From NCBI GenBank assembly GCA_038238245.1, contig JBBRXX010000015.1:41456-105455 (forward strand): DNA of 64,000 nt, read 5' to 3'. The notes beneath the pieces are model-generated. The model did no database searches. It was not told where the DNA came from and saw nothing but the letters and a program-made list of their open reading frames with translations. The translations under genes and the position numbers were made by a program. Below, piece by piece: positions 16,555 to 24,325 of the stretch; position 1 is the stretch's first letter; the number at the start of each line of letters is the position of its first letter. Source of the stretch: DASQHW01 sp038238245 (GTDB lineage Bacteria > Actinomycetota > Acidimicrobiia > IMCC26256 > PALSA-610).

Positions 16555-17156
16555 GCGTCGACCTCGCGGCGGCCCTCGAGGGCACGGCCGAGGGTCACTT
16601 CGTCGGCATATTCCAAGTCGCCGCCGACCGGGAGGCCGCTCGCGATACGCGTGACGCGCAACCCCAGCGGTTTCATCAACCGCGCGAGGTACATCGCGGT
16701 CGCTTCACCTTCGATGTTGGGGTTCGTCGCGAGGATCACCTCGGTGATGTCCTCTTCGGGGATGCGCGCGAGCAACTCCTTGACGCGCAGCTGCTCGGGC
16801 CCGATGCCTTCGATCGGCGAGATCGCTCCCTGCAACACGTGATAGCGCCCCGGAAATTCGTTGGTGCGTTCGATCGCGACGATGTCGCGCGGTTCTTCGA
16901 CGACGCAGACGACATGCGTGTCGCGACGCTCGTCCCGGCAGAAGGCGCACAGCTCGCCCTCGGAGATGTTGAAGCACCGGCGGCACCACGACACGCGGTC
17001 CTTCGCGTCCTCGATCGCACGCGCGAGCCGTTTCGCGTCCTGCGGGTCGGACTTCAACAGGTAGTACGCGATGCGTTGCGCGGACTTGGGACCGACACCG
17101 GGCAGGCGCCCGAGCTCGTCGATCAGCGTCTGCACCGGCCCTTCGTACGGATTCAC
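16551..17156 (-). CDS. recR: Recombination mediator protein RecR
   Basis: The 201-aa RecR has a helix-hairpin-helix (GRLPGVGPKSAQRIAYYLL, residues 16-34) and a C4 zinc finger with CRRC and CAFC. A Toprim domain with VVEEPRDIVAIER and GGDLEYADEVTLGRAL follows. RecR works with RecO (and RecF) to load RecA on gapped DNA. The GTG at 17156 begins the conserved NPYEGPVQTLIDEL. It lies 10 bp behind the YbaB gene in the conserved dnaX-ybaB-recR order. Confidence 0.96.
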   Translation of the reverse strand: MNPYEGPVQTLIDELGRLPGVGPKSAQRIAYYLLKSDPQDAKRLARAIEDAKDRVSWCRRCFNISEGELCAFCRDERRDTHVVCVVEEPRDIVAIERTNEFPGRYHVLQGAISPIEGIGPEQLRVKELLARIPEEDITEVILATNPNIEGEATAMYLARLMKPLGLRVTRIASGLPVGGDLEYADEVTLGRALEGRREVDA

Positions 17157-17166
17157 GCGGCGCCGC

Positions 17167-17532
17167 TCAAAGGGGCTGCTCGGGGCCGGGCTCGGGACCG
17201 AGCAGCCCGCCGAAACCACCGAGCATCGAATCGAGGTCCAGACCACCGGTTGCGGCGCCGAGCTTCTGCGCCTGCACCTCCTTGGCCTGTCGCATCGCGT
17301 CGTGCACGGCCGCCTGGACGAGATCCTCGAGCGTCTCCACGTCATCGGGATCGACGACGCTCGGGTCGATCGAGACCCGCCGCAGGTCGCCGTCACCGGT
17401 GACCGTCGCCTTCACGACGCCCCCGCCCGCCGTACCTTCGACCAGCGTGTTCGCGAGCGCGTCCTGCGCGGCCTGCATGTCGGACTGCATCTTTTGGATC
17501 TGCTCGAACATGTTCATGGGTTCGTCGGTCAT
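17167..17532 (-). CDS. YbaB/EbfC nucleoid-associated protein
   Basis: The 121-aa protein has the YbaB core: an N-terminal helix (MNMFEQIQKMQSDMQAAQ), then VEGTAGGGVVKATVTGDGDL and the conserved DPSVVDPDDVETLEDLVQAA. It has a glycine/proline-rich acidic tail. YbaB proteins form dimers that bind DNA without strong specificity. The ATG overlaps the dnaX stop (17529-17532), so the two are translationally coupled. Confidence 0.94.
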   Translation of the reverse strand: MTDEPMNMFEQIQKMQSDMQAAQDALANTLVEGTAGGGVVKATVTGDGDLRRVSIDPSVVDPDDVETLEDLVQAAVHDAMRQAKEVQAQKLGAATGGLDLDSMLGGFGGLLGPEPGPEQPL

Positions 17533-19361
17533 CGCGGGCGCTCCTCCACCACTTCGGCGCCGAGGTCGGCAACGAGACGGGCAACCGAGTCGCTCGGCGG
17601 CGCATCCGTCGCGTCGACGAGGCCGTGAAGATCGACGGTGTCATCCTCCGGCGGCTGCGCCTCAGCGGACTCGACGGATGCTGTCGGCGGGCGCAGCGCA
17701 TCGGTCGCGTCGAAGTTGTGCGTGCGCACCTTGAAGCGCGGCTGTGTACCGAGCCGGGTGGAGAACGCCTCTTTGATCGCCGTCGCTTCCTTTCGAAAGC
17801 GCTCGTTGATCGCATCCTTGCGAAGTGACGGCACTCCGAACACGATCACTCCGGCGTCGAGCGCGATCGGGTGCGCATCCTGCACCGCGGCGCGCACAGG
17901 CGCCTTCAACACGCCGAGCACGTCCGGCCACGCCTCGATGACATCGTCGAGCGTGAAGTTCTCGCCCGTCGCGGCCGCCTCGGGCACGGGCAGTGTCTCG
18001 GCGGCTCCATCGGCCGGCGGTTCGGCAACCGGCGGCTCCGGCTCGGACGCAGCAGGCTGCGCAGGCTTCGCGGCGGGTCGCCGGCGGCTCGCGAGCACCG
18101 GACCCTTGGGGTCGGACGCCGGACGCTCGACCGGCGCGACCGGCGCGACCGACGCGACCGGCGCGACCGGTGCGACCGTCGCGGCGGTGACCGGACCGCT
18201 CCCGTTCGCAAGCTTCTGTTCGAGCCGCTCGATGCGGTCGACCAAGGTCTCCTCATGCGTACGGGCCTCGCGACGCGCGATGCGCACGAGCGCGATCTCG
18301 AGCACGAGACGCGGGTCGGAGACGGCTTGGCCGCGAATGTCGACGATCGCCTGCCCGAGGATCTCGAGGGCGCGCACGATCGCGCCGTTGCCCATCTCCT
18401 TGGCGATCGCGGTGAGGCGTGCGGACTCCTCCGGTGGCCCGTCGTAGGGAACGCGACCTGACGCGTTCGCCTGGAGGAACGCGTCGCGCAGCGTGCGCAA
18501 CAGGTCGTCGGCGATGCGCCGTGGGTCATGACCGGCCGCGAGCAGATCGTGCACACCGACGAGCACGCTGGCGATGTCCTCGTTCGCCACCGCCTCGAGC
18601 ACGGTCAGGCGCTGCTCGAACGGCGCTCCGCCGAACGCGACCTGTACCTGCTGCGCGTCGAGGCGCCCGTCACCGACGGCGAGCGCCTGGTCGAGCAGTG
18701 ACAGCGCGTCGCGGGCGGAACCGGCCGCCCGGCGGGCGATGAGGTCGAGCGCTTCGGCATCGGTGTCGATGCCCTCGCGCGCCAGGATGTCGGCGAGATG
18801 GCCGACGAGCTGGCCATGCGACAGCAGGTTGAACTCGAAATGCTGGGTGCGCGAGCGGATCGTCGGCAGCACTTTTTGCGGATCGGTGGTCGCGAGCACG
18901 AACACGACGTGGGCGGGTGGCTCCTCGAGCGTCTTCAACAACGTGTTGGACGCCGCGACGGACAACATGTGCACCTCGTCGACGATGTAGACCTTGCGGC
19001 GGCTCGACGCGCCGACACCGAGATGCACGCTCTGGATGAGGTCCCGCATCGCCTCGACGCCGTTGTTGGACGCGGCGTCGAGCTCGACCAGGTCGTAGAA
19101 CGTGCCGGTGGCGACGGCGTCGCAGTTCTCGCACACGCCGCAGGGCTCGCCGTCGTCGCGCAGCTGGAGACAATTGAGGGCGCGGGCGAGGATCCGAGCA
19201 GTCGTGGTCTTGCCGGTCCCCCGCGGCCCGGAGAAGAGATAGGCGTGGCCCACGCGGTCTTCACGCACGGCGTTCTGCAGCGCGGTCGTGACGTGTTCCT
19301 GCCCAACGAGTTGCGCAAAGAGCTGTGGCCGGTGCTTGCGGTAAAGGCTGTGCGAGGCCAC
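17529..19361 (-). CDS. dnaX: DNA polymerase III gamma/tau subunit
   Basis: The 610-aa clamp-loader subunit has Walker A GPRGTGKT (45-52), a four-Cys zinc module (C64, C74, C77, C80), DEVH Walker B (128-131) and the sensor LATTDPQKVLPTIRSR. The C-terminal third has a low-complexity alanine/proline/valine linker (about 393-460) and a tau-like C-terminal domain. The GTG start at 19361 is supported by the family opening SLYRKHRPQ and by TAGCGT 6 nt upstream. No slippery A-run for gamma production is seen. The SRP RNA lies upstream on the opposite strand. Confidence 0.95.
   Translation of the reverse strand: MASHSLYRKHRPQLFAQLVGQEHVTTALQNAVREDRVGHAYLFSGPRGTGKTTTARILARALNCLQLRDDGEPCGVCENCDAVATGTFYDLVELDAASNNGVEAMRDLIQSVHLGVGASSRRKVYIVDEVHMLSVAASNTLLKTLEEPPAHVVFVLATTDPQKVLPTIRSRTQHFEFNLLSHGQLVGHLADILAREGIDTDAEALDLIARRAAGSARDALSLLDQALAVGDGRLDAQQVQVAFGGAPFEQRLTVLEAVANEDIASVLVGVHDLLAAGHDPRRIADDLLRTLRDAFLQANASGRVPYDGPPEESARLTAIAKEMGNGAIVRALEILGQAIVDIRGQAVSDPRLVLEIALVRIARREARTHEETLVDRIERLEQKLANGSGPVTAATVAPVAPVASVAPVAPVERPASDPKGPVLASRRRPAAKPAQPAASEPEPPVAEPPADGAAETLPVPEAAATGENFTLDDVIEAWPDVLGVLKAPVRAAVQDAHPIALDAGVIVFGVPSLRKDAINERFRKEATAIKEAFSTRLGTQPRFKVRTHNFDATDALRPPTASVESAEAQPPEDDTVDLHGLVDATDAPPSDSVARLVADLGAEVVEERPR
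18128..18181. repeat. Six 9-bp tandem units inside dnaX, encoding (VAP)n
   Basis: Six consecutive CGACCGGCG-type 9-mers with 0-1 changes each are read on the minus strand as Ala-Pro-Val triplets. They form part of the flexible linker before the tau-like domain. Unit number may vary between strains by slippage without changing frame. Confidence 0.75.
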
Positions 19362-19367
19362 GCCGCG

Positions 19368-19373
19368 ACGCTA
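19368..19373 (-). promoter_or_regulatory. -10 hexamer TAGCGT of dnaX
   Basis: TAGCGT sits 6 nt upstream of the GTG at 19361, matching a leaderless start. Confidence 0.5.
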
Positions 19374-19437
19374 CTGGCTCGGCGTGGCCGAACCCGTCCT
19401 GCACCGGACGTCGCGACGGCGCTGTAGCCTGCATACC

Positions 19438-19566
19438 GGCCCGCTCGCGCCGCACCGGGTCCGGCGCGACGAGCGCCCGTGAACCGAGTCAGATCCGGAA
19501 GGAAGCAGCTCTCAGCGGAAGCGCTTGGGTGCCGCCGGGTCGCCTGGCGTGTGCTGCGAGCGGGCC
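19438..19566 (+). ncRNA. ffs: Signal recognition particle RNA (small bacterial type)
   Basis: The conserved SRP core is present: GTCAGATCCGGAAGGAAGCA near 19489-19508, containing the GGAAG-type apical loop and the A/G-rich symmetric loop. Downstream is the GGTCGCCTGGC-like 3' arm. The ends pair perfectly over 11 bp (GGCCCGCTCGC with GCGAGCGGGCC), which fixes the boundaries to about one or two nucleotides. The location between dnaX and a tRNA-Ser gene is the usual one in actinobacteria. At about 129 nt it is slightly longer than 4.5S RNA. Confidence 0.92.
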
Positions 19567-19605
19567 ACCTCTCTCCACTCGCATCGGTAGCATCTCCACC
19601 TCTCG

Positions 19606-19690
19606 GGAGGGATGCGAGAGCGGACGAATCGGCACGCCTGGAGAGCGTGTGAGGGGCAACCTTCCGTGGGTTCGAATCCCACTCCCTCCG
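19606..19690 (+). tRNA. tRNA-Ser(GGA)
   Basis: The 85-nt cloverleaf has a 7-bp acceptor stem GGAGGGA/TCCCTCC and an anticodon stem CACGC/GCGTG with loop CTGGAGA, giving anticodon GGA, which reads TCC/TCT. It has a long variable arm typical of tRNA-Ser and a GTTCGAATC T-loop. The discriminator is G; CCA is not encoded. Confidence 0.96.
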
Positions 19691-19783
19691 CACCGCTGTG
19701 AGATTGACAGCGCTTCCCCGGTCGTGGCGCGGCGCGGGCCCGTGTGATGCGTGAAATCGAGCAAGCTCTTTAGGAGCCGCTCG

Positions 19784-19789
19784 TAGAGT
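19784..19789 (+). promoter_or_regulatory. -10 hexamer TAGAGT before the SnoaL-like gene
   Basis: TAGAGT is 7 nt before the ATG at 19797. It favours that start over the in-frame GTG at 19788, which lies inside the hexamer. Confidence 0.45.
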
Positions 19790-19796
19790 GCGCGCT

Positions 19797-20153
19797 ATGG
19801 ACGCCGAATTCGCGCTCAGATTCGCGGAGGAGTGGGTGGCAGCCTGGAACTCTCACGACCTCGACCGCATCTTGACCCACTACGCGGACGATGTGGTCTT
19901 CTCGTCCCCACATATCGTGCGACGCCTCGGCAAGACGTCCGGCGAGGTCAATGGCATCGACGAGCTCCGCGGATATTGGGGAAGCGGTCTCGAAGGCGAG
20001 ACCGACCTTCATTTCACGGTGGAAGATGTCCGCTACTCCGTCGACACCATCGTGATCAATTATCGCAACCAATACGGCCATGCCGTCACGGAGGTGTTGC
20101 GGTTCCGCCACGGGCTTGTCTGCTGGGGTTGCGGCGCCTATGCCCCAAGCTGA
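19797..20153 (+). CDS. SnoaL/NTF2-like domain protein
   Basis: The 118-aa protein shows the SnoaL-like alpha+beta cone pattern. An N-terminal helix FAEEWVAAWNSHDLDRILTH carries the Asp typical of ketosteroid-isomerase-like folds. YADDVVFSSP follows, then a string of beta strands ending in RFRHGLVCWGCGAY. No enzyme activity can be assigned; the family includes isomerases, cyclases and simple ligand binders. The 124 bp after the stop hold no recognisable feature. Confidence 0.8.
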   Translation: MDAEFALRFAEEWVAAWNSHDLDRILTHYADDVVFSSPHIVRRLGKTSGEVNGIDELRGYWGSGLEGETDLHFTVEDVRYSVDTIVINYRNQYGHAVTEVLRFRHGLVCWGCGAYAPS

Positions 20154-20277
20154 CTACGACGGCGAACGCCTGAGGTGCCGGCAGGGTCAGCCTGATACAG
20201 CGTCGATGAGAGCCTGCAGCGTCGTCGACCGGTTCGAAAGACGTCCCAGAAGGCCCGCAAGCTCGTCTGCGTAAGGG

Positions 20278-20673
20278 CTACAACTCGGCCTCGCGGAGCG
20301 CCGATATGGCATACCACCCTGCGGCGACCATCGGAGTGGCGACGAGTGCCGAGACCAGACCCCGCGTGCCGGTCGTACGCGCGCTCACGACACCCGCCGC
20401 GACGTCGAGCGCGTCGCTGAGCAAGCCCGCGGACAGCCAACGGCGGAGATCATCGGTCGACCCCGACACCGCTGCCCACGCGGTTCCCGCGCCGACTGCG
20501 AGATCCCTGATCCCGACTGTCCGCAGCAACAGTCGCATCGATGTCCCCGAGACATGTGGCTCCCACTGAAGGAATGTCCCTGGGATACCCCCCAAGGCCA
20601 CCCCGGCGCCGAGACGCACTGCAGCAATGCCAATCGCCGCGCGACGTAGACGATCCGGCAGCGCCGAGGTCAC
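20278..20673 (-). CDS. Small membrane protein, DUF4267-like
   Basis: The 131-aa protein has three to four hydrophobic segments: IGIAAVRLGAGVALGG, RLLLRTVGIRDLAVGAGTAW, LLSDALDVAAGVVS and ALVATPMVAAGW. The central arrangement resembles DUF4267-type membrane proteins; the match is not strong. The GTG start at 20673 overlaps by a GTGA the natural end of the SnoaL-like reading frame upstream. Its expression is therefore likely coupled to a gene that now carries a premature stop. Confidence 0.6.
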   Translation of the reverse strand: MTSALPDRLRRAAIGIAAVRLGAGVALGGIPGTFLQWEPHVSGTSMRLLLRTVGIRDLAVGAGTAWAAVSGSTDDLRRWLSAGLLSDALDVAAGVVSARTTGTRGLVSALVATPMVAAGWYAISALREAEL

Positions 20674-21011
20674 GGCTCGATCACGAGTTCGGCGATCAAG
20701 CCGTCGACGAGCCGGAACTGGTAGCCAAGGTCGACGACGCCACCAGGGAAATTTCCTTCAAGGCGGTTGCAGATCAGCCAGAGACTCGGTTCGTGCGCCC
20801 TCGCGTCGAGGAACGTTCGCGTCTACGTGAACTCAGTCGACGCCCGCGCGAGCCAGTCGCGGATGGCATCGAGCCCGAGATACTCGTGACCGTCATCGAA
20901 CACCCGCGCGCCAGCCGCAAACGACGAGAGCGCCGCGTCCACATCAGAACGATCGTGCGCTTCGAGGTACCGACGAATGACATCCGGGATCGCAGCGTCC
21001 GTCGCTGGCAT
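20670..21011 (-). pseudogene. SnoaL-like gene interrupted by one in-frame TAG
   Basis: The reading frame opens MPATDAAIPDVIRRYLEAHD and runs to a TAG at 20823-20825 after WLARASTEFT. The same frame continues without interruption as TRTFLDARAHEPSLW, then EGNFPGGVVDLGYQFRLVDG, and ends at a natural TGA (20670-20672). The two parts together give a complete 113-aa SnoaL-like protein. Relatives usually have an aromatic residue (EFTYT...) at the site of the stop. A single base change (TAC or TAT to TAG) explains it. The natural stop overlaps the next start codon (GTGA). Recent inactivation, a sequencing error or readthrough are all possible. Confidence 0.78.
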
Positions 21012-21184
21012 CGACACGCTCAGAGAATGCCCGCTGCGGCTCGCTCGCGCCAGCGAAATCGTGAATGCGCGTCGCACCGAGAAGACCAGTCGCGCGGCGC
21101 GGCGATGAGCTACGACGAGGTCATCGCGTTCGCGCTCGCCGAACTCGGCACCTTGTCCTCGCCCTTGCGCCGCAACCACGGGCT
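21012..21184. other. Intergenic; possible relic of a YjbR/MmcQ-like N-terminus
   Basis: On the plus strand, an ATG at 21104 opens MSYDEVIAFALAEL, which resembles the first dozen residues of YjbR/MmcQ-family proteins. The similarity then stops and the frame runs into the 3' end of the P450 gene. This could be a truncated relic or chance. Nothing else is recognised here. Confidence 0.25.
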
Positions 21185-22417
21185 TCAGGTGGTGAAGCGA
21201 ACGGGGAGCGAGTCGGGCGACCGGAAGAGGCTGCCGATGATGCGCGGGCGGGGTGCTTCGACATCGAGGTGAAGGTCGTGCAGGCGTTCGAGTATCGCCT
21301 CGAGTGCGAGGCGAGACTCCATGCGGGCGAGATGCATGCCGAGGCACATGTGTGGCCCGGATCCGAACGAGACATGCGGCGCCGGCGTGCGGTGTATGTC
21401 GAAGCGGTCGGGCGCCGGATAGTGCTGCTCGTCGCGGTTCGCGGAGCCGAGGAAGACGTTGAGGCCGCGACCCGCGGCGATGTCAATTCCGGCGAGTTGC
21501 GTGTCTCGGATGCATTGACGCGCGATCAATACGAGGGGCGTTTCCCAGCGCAGACCTTCCTCGATCGCGGCGGCGCGCAGTTCGGTGTTCCGCACGACTT
21601 CGTCGAGCTGGTCGGGGTGCGTGAGCAGAGCGAAGAGGAGGTTGCCGAGCGAACGGTACGTGGTCTCGATGCCCGCTGGAAGCAGCATGATGAGGAACGC
21701 GAAGATCTCGTTGTCGGTGAGCCGGCGGCCGTCGACTTCGGTTTCGATGAGCTCGCTGATGAGATCGTCTCGTAGCTGGACGCGACGTTCGGTGACGCGT
21801 TCGACGAAATACGCGCGTAACGCGTTGGTCGCAGCGACGCCACGATCCCAGTTGACGAGCATGCTGAGAAGCTCGAGCGACCAGCGTTGGAACTGAGAGA
21901 CGTCGCGTTGGGGGAGGCCGAGGATGCGCGCGATCACGCGCACCGGAAACGCGAACGTCAGCCGGCGAACCAGATCGGCACGACCGAGCGGCGCGAACCC
22001 GTCGATGAGCTCCTCGAGAACTCCGCGAATGGCGTCGTGCTCCCATCGGGCGAGCAGCTTCGGACGGAACGCCGGTGCGACAAGCGCGCGGTGGACGCGG
22101 TGGTCGGGTTCGTCCATGGCGACCATGGTGTGGTCGAGCGCCGGACCCATGATTTCGCCAAGGAACCGCGAGGAGAACGTCTCGTGGTCGCGTAGCACGG
22201 CGACGACTTCGTCGTGGCCCAGCACGCTGAACCACGGGTCCCCGTCCAGATCGGCGCCGGCAATGCCGTCCGACAACGGCCACTCGCGATGCACGGGCCC
22301 CTTGCGCCGCGCGGCTGCAAGCAGTGGGTACGGATCGTCGACGGCGCCGAGCTGGATCGTGTCCGGCAACTCGAACGGGTCGAACGCCAGCGCGTCAGCG
22401 CTCGCCTGGTCCGTCAT
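21185..22417 (-). CDS. Cytochrome P450
   Basis: The 410-aa soluble P450 has the I-helix oxygen-activation motif PAGIETTYRSL, an ExxR motif in EEGLRWETPL and the heme-thiolate loop FGSGPHMCLGMHLAR with C358. The I-helix has Glu-Thr-Thr in place of the more usual Asp/Glu-Thr pair, which is still functional in many bacterial P450s. The ATG at 22417 starts 2 bp after a short upstream frame. It is transcribed from a TetR-controlled promoter and lies divergent to the regulator gene. The substrate is unknown; the N-terminal DPFELPDTIQLGAVDDPYPL region is common in terpenoid- and steroid-oxidising actinobacterial P450s. Confidence 0.93.
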   Translation of the reverse strand: MTDQASADALAFDPFELPDTIQLGAVDDPYPLLAAARRKGPVHREWPLSDGIAGADLDGDPWFSVLGHDEVVAVLRDHETFSSRFLGEIMGPALDHTMVAMDEPDHRVHRALVAPAFRPKLLARWEHDAIRGVLEELIDGFAPLGRADLVRRLTFAFPVRVIARILGLPQRDVSQFQRWSLELLSMLVNWDRGVAATNALRAYFVERVTERRVQLRDDLISELIETEVDGRRLTDNEIFAFLIMLLPAGIETTYRSLGNLLFALLTHPDQLDEVVRNTELRAAAIEEGLRWETPLVLIARQCIRDTQLAGIDIAAGRGLNVFLGSANRDEQHYPAPDRFDIHRTPAPHVSFGSGPHMCLGMHLARMESRLALEAILERLHDLHLDVEAPRPRIIGSLFRSPDSLPVRFTT

Positions 22418-22418
22418 C

Positions 22419-22646
22419 TCAACTCGCCCGTGCGACCGGGGCGAGCCCGCCGTCAACCGGGCGCAAGGCTCGGCCGGCGTTCGGGCTCCTCGATGCCGAG
22501 CCCGGTGCGATCGGCGCGCCCGCGGCGGCTTCCAGATCCAGGAGCCGAACCTCCCAGTCGAGCCGCTGCGCAAGCCACGCCCGCACCTGGGCACATCGCA
22601 CACCAGCTACCCTATGGCTCGTGAGATCCTGGACCGTCGACTGCAT
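22419..22646 (-). CDS. Hypothetical 75-aa leaderless reading frame ahead of the P450
   Basis: An ATG at 22646 lies 7 nt downstream of a GATACT hexamer that belongs to a good promoter, so a transcript would start at this codon. The frame encodes 75 aa with one helical, Trp- and Leu-containing stretch (VRAWLAQRLDWEVRLLDLEA). It stops in the sequence TGAGATG, 1 bp ahead of the P450 start. It could be a small protein or a leader frame that hands ribosomes to the P450 gene. No homologue is recognised. The C-terminal third is Arg/Ala/Gly-rich and less convincing. Confidence 0.45.
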   Translation of the reverse strand: MQSTVQDLTSHRVAGVRCAQVRAWLAQRLDWEVRLLDLEAAAGAPIAPGSASRSPNAGRALRPVDGGLAPVARAS

Positions 22647-22682
22647 ACCAGTGAGTATCTGCCCTTACCGCTGGTATGTCAA
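22644..22682. promoter_or_regulatory. TetR-type operator overlapping the P450 promoter
   Basis: The perfect inverted repeat CATACCAG (22644-22651) / CTGGTATG (22671-22678) flanks two inner palindromes, TACCAGTGAGTA and TACCGCTGGTA. On the minus strand, TTGACA (22677-22682) and GATACT (22654-22659) are spaced by exactly 17 bp, a textbook sigma-A promoter for the P450 side. The operator halves cover both promoter elements and the putative first codon, so repressor binding would block initiation. The tetR gene begins at its other edge. Confidence 0.75.
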
Positions 22683-23329
22683 TGGGTTCTGAAATGGCGT
22701 TGGAGCCGCTCACCCCGGAACGTCGACGAGCGATGACTCGCCAGCACCTGTTGGACGCCGCCGCCATCGTGTTCGCGCGCAACGGGTTTCACGGGTCCAC
22801 CCTCGACGAGGTCGCGGCCACCGCCGGCTTCAGCAAGGGCGCCGTGTATTCCAACTTCAAGAGCAAGGACGACCTGTTCCTGGAGCTCTTCCACGACCGA
22901 GTCGATCGTCAGTTCTCGGTGGTCAGCGAGGCGTTGGACACCAGCGGGCACGAACAGGCCGAGCAGTTTCCGCGCATCCGCCAAATCTTGCGAAGCGACA
23001 TGTCGCCGTGGGATGACGACTTCGTCACGCTCTGGCTCGAGTTCGTCCTGTACGCCCGGCGCAACCCCGACGCACGAGAGAAGCTGGCCGCCAGCGCCCA
23101 ACGCGCACGCGCGCAAGTGCAGGCGCTGATCGAACACGAATACGAAGTCCTCGGAGCGCGACCGACCTACCCGACCGAGGACCTCGCCGAGATCGGGATG
23201 GCCCTGTTCAACGGCCTCGGCATCGATCGTCTCGTCGATCCATCCGTCGCCGGCGATCAGATGCTCGACACGACGCTGAAATTCCTCTTCGACGCGATGG
23301 GCGTCAACCCGCAAGACCACCCAACCTGA
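22676..23329 (+). CDS. TetR/AcrR-family transcriptional regulator
   Basis: The 217-aa protein has an N-terminal TetR HTH: TRQHLLDAAAIVFARNGFHG, then STLDEVAATAGFSKGAVYSNF and KSKDDLFLELF. It has a helical ligand-binding C-terminal domain. The position next to a P450 and the operator between them indicate that it represses the P450 and probably itself. Three in-frame ATG codons (22676, 22682, 22694) are possible starts and none has a clear ribosome site. The first overlaps the operator, so 22682 or 22694 may be the real one. Confidence 0.9.
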   Translation: MSMGSEMALEPLTPERRRAMTRQHLLDAAAIVFARNGFHGSTLDEVAATAGFSKGAVYSNFKSKDDLFLELFHDRVDRQFSVVSEALDTSGHEQAEQFPRIRQILRSDMSPWDDDFVTLWLEFVLYARRNPDAREKLAASAQRARAQVQALIEHEYEVLGARPTYPTEDLAEIGMALFNGLGIDRLVDPSVAGDQMLDTTLKFLFDAMGVNPQDHPT

Positions 23330-23380
23330 AGGTTCATCTGTTGGCTGCGCCGTCGGTCGTCGCACGCGCCAACGGCGTCG

Positions 23381-23797
23381 CTATGTCCGCCCGATGGCCG
23401 GCATATACAAGGTGACGAGCGCAAGCGCCGCGGTCACGCCACAGGCGGCGGCCGGCGCCGCAAGAACAGGGTGGTCACCCGCGAGCAAATGGAATCGGAC
23501 AGCCGCGGCGTAGTACGAGACCAGCGCCGCGGCGGTCATCGCGCCGAGGCGAGGCCGCCCGATACCGAGCAGCAGTCCCGCGGAGCTCGAAACCTTGATC
23601 ACGGGCAACACCCGTCGGATGACCTCGGGAACGCCCAAGTGATCGAGATGCACGCTGACGTATCGCCGCGGGAGCTCATTCGCGATCGCATCGAGAACCT
23701 GGAAGGCAGCAAGCCCGACGGCGAGGCGAGACTTGCTCGGAACCGGCACCGTCCGGAGGCTAGAACTCGCGGCTCGGTCCGTCATCGGCAGACTCAC
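23381..23797 (-). CDS. DoxX-like membrane protein
   Basis: The 138-aa protein has four hydrophobic segments: VGLAAFQVLDAIANELP, VLPVIKVSSSAGLLLGIG, AALVSYYAAAVRFHLLAG and CGVTAALALVTLYMPA. The order, with K-S-S-S-A-G before GRPRLG, resembles the DoxX-like family. A hydrophilic N-terminus precedes the first segment, and an internal ATG at 23785 is an alternative start. The function of these small proteins is mostly unknown. Confidence 0.7.
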   Translation of the reverse strand: MSLPMTDRAASSSLRTVPVPSKSRLAVGLAAFQVLDAIANELPRRYVSVHLDHLGVPEVIRRVLPVIKVSSSAGLLLGIGRPRLGAMTAAALVSYYAAAVRFHLLAGDHPVLAAPAAACGVTAALALVTLYMPAIGRT

Positions 23798-23843
23798 GCC
23801 GAGCGTCGCATTGCGAGCGCTCCATAGGAGGAACGAGCGAACG

Positions 23844-24293
23844 ATGGACCAACCAACTGCGGAACAAGCGCTCCGTCAGCTCGAGCCACTGGTCGGGGAA
23901 TGGACCTTCGAAGCGACATGGCCCGACGGAAAGCCGTGGCCGGGCGGCGGAAGGGTCGCCTTCGAGTGGCACGCCTCCGGGGCACACCTGCTCGAGCGTG
24001 GGACGGCCGAGCTTCCCGAGGCGCCCGACAACGTGTCCATCATCGGATGCGATGCGGCCAACGGGACGTACTTCCAGTTGTACTCCGACGCGCGCGGCGT
24101 CTGCCGCGTGTACGAGATGAGCATCGGCAACAGCGAGTGGAAGCTCTGGCGGGAGGGCGAGCCGTTCTCCCAGCGCTTCACCGCGACCTTCAGCGACGAC
24201 GGGAACACGATCACCGGACGCTGGGAGGTCGCCGAGGACGGCACCAACTACACGACCGACTTCGACCTCCTCTATCGCAGAGTTCGCACGTGA
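23844..24293 (+). CDS. DUF1579-like protein
   Basis: The 149-aa protein starts with the pattern LRQLEPLVGEWTFEATWPDG, followed by FEWHASGAHLLERG and strands with YFQLYSDARGVCRVYEM. This lipocalin-like beta barrel is typical of DUF1579-type proteins ('LxxLxGxWxxE'). An AGGAGG ribosome site at 23826-23831 supports the ATG at 23844. It is probably a small-molecule-binding protein; the ligand is unknown. Confidence 0.75.
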   Translation: MDQPTAEQALRQLEPLVGEWTFEATWPDGKPWPGGGRVAFEWHASGAHLLERGTAELPEAPDNVSIIGCDAANGTYFQLYSDARGVCRVYEMSIGNSEWKLWREGEPFSQRFTATFSDDGNTITGRWEVAEDGTNYTTDFDLLYRRVRT

Positions 24294-24325
24294 TGACGTA
24301 CGACCGGTTGCTCGGCAGGGTGTGA

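Noticed and set aside
17529..19361. Programmed frameshift in dnaX producing gamma
   Set aside because: No A-rich slippery heptamer with a following hairpin is seen in the expected region.
21104..21271. YjbR/MmcQ-like gene
   Set aside because: Only about a dozen N-terminal residues resemble the family, and the remainder overlaps the P450 gene antisense.
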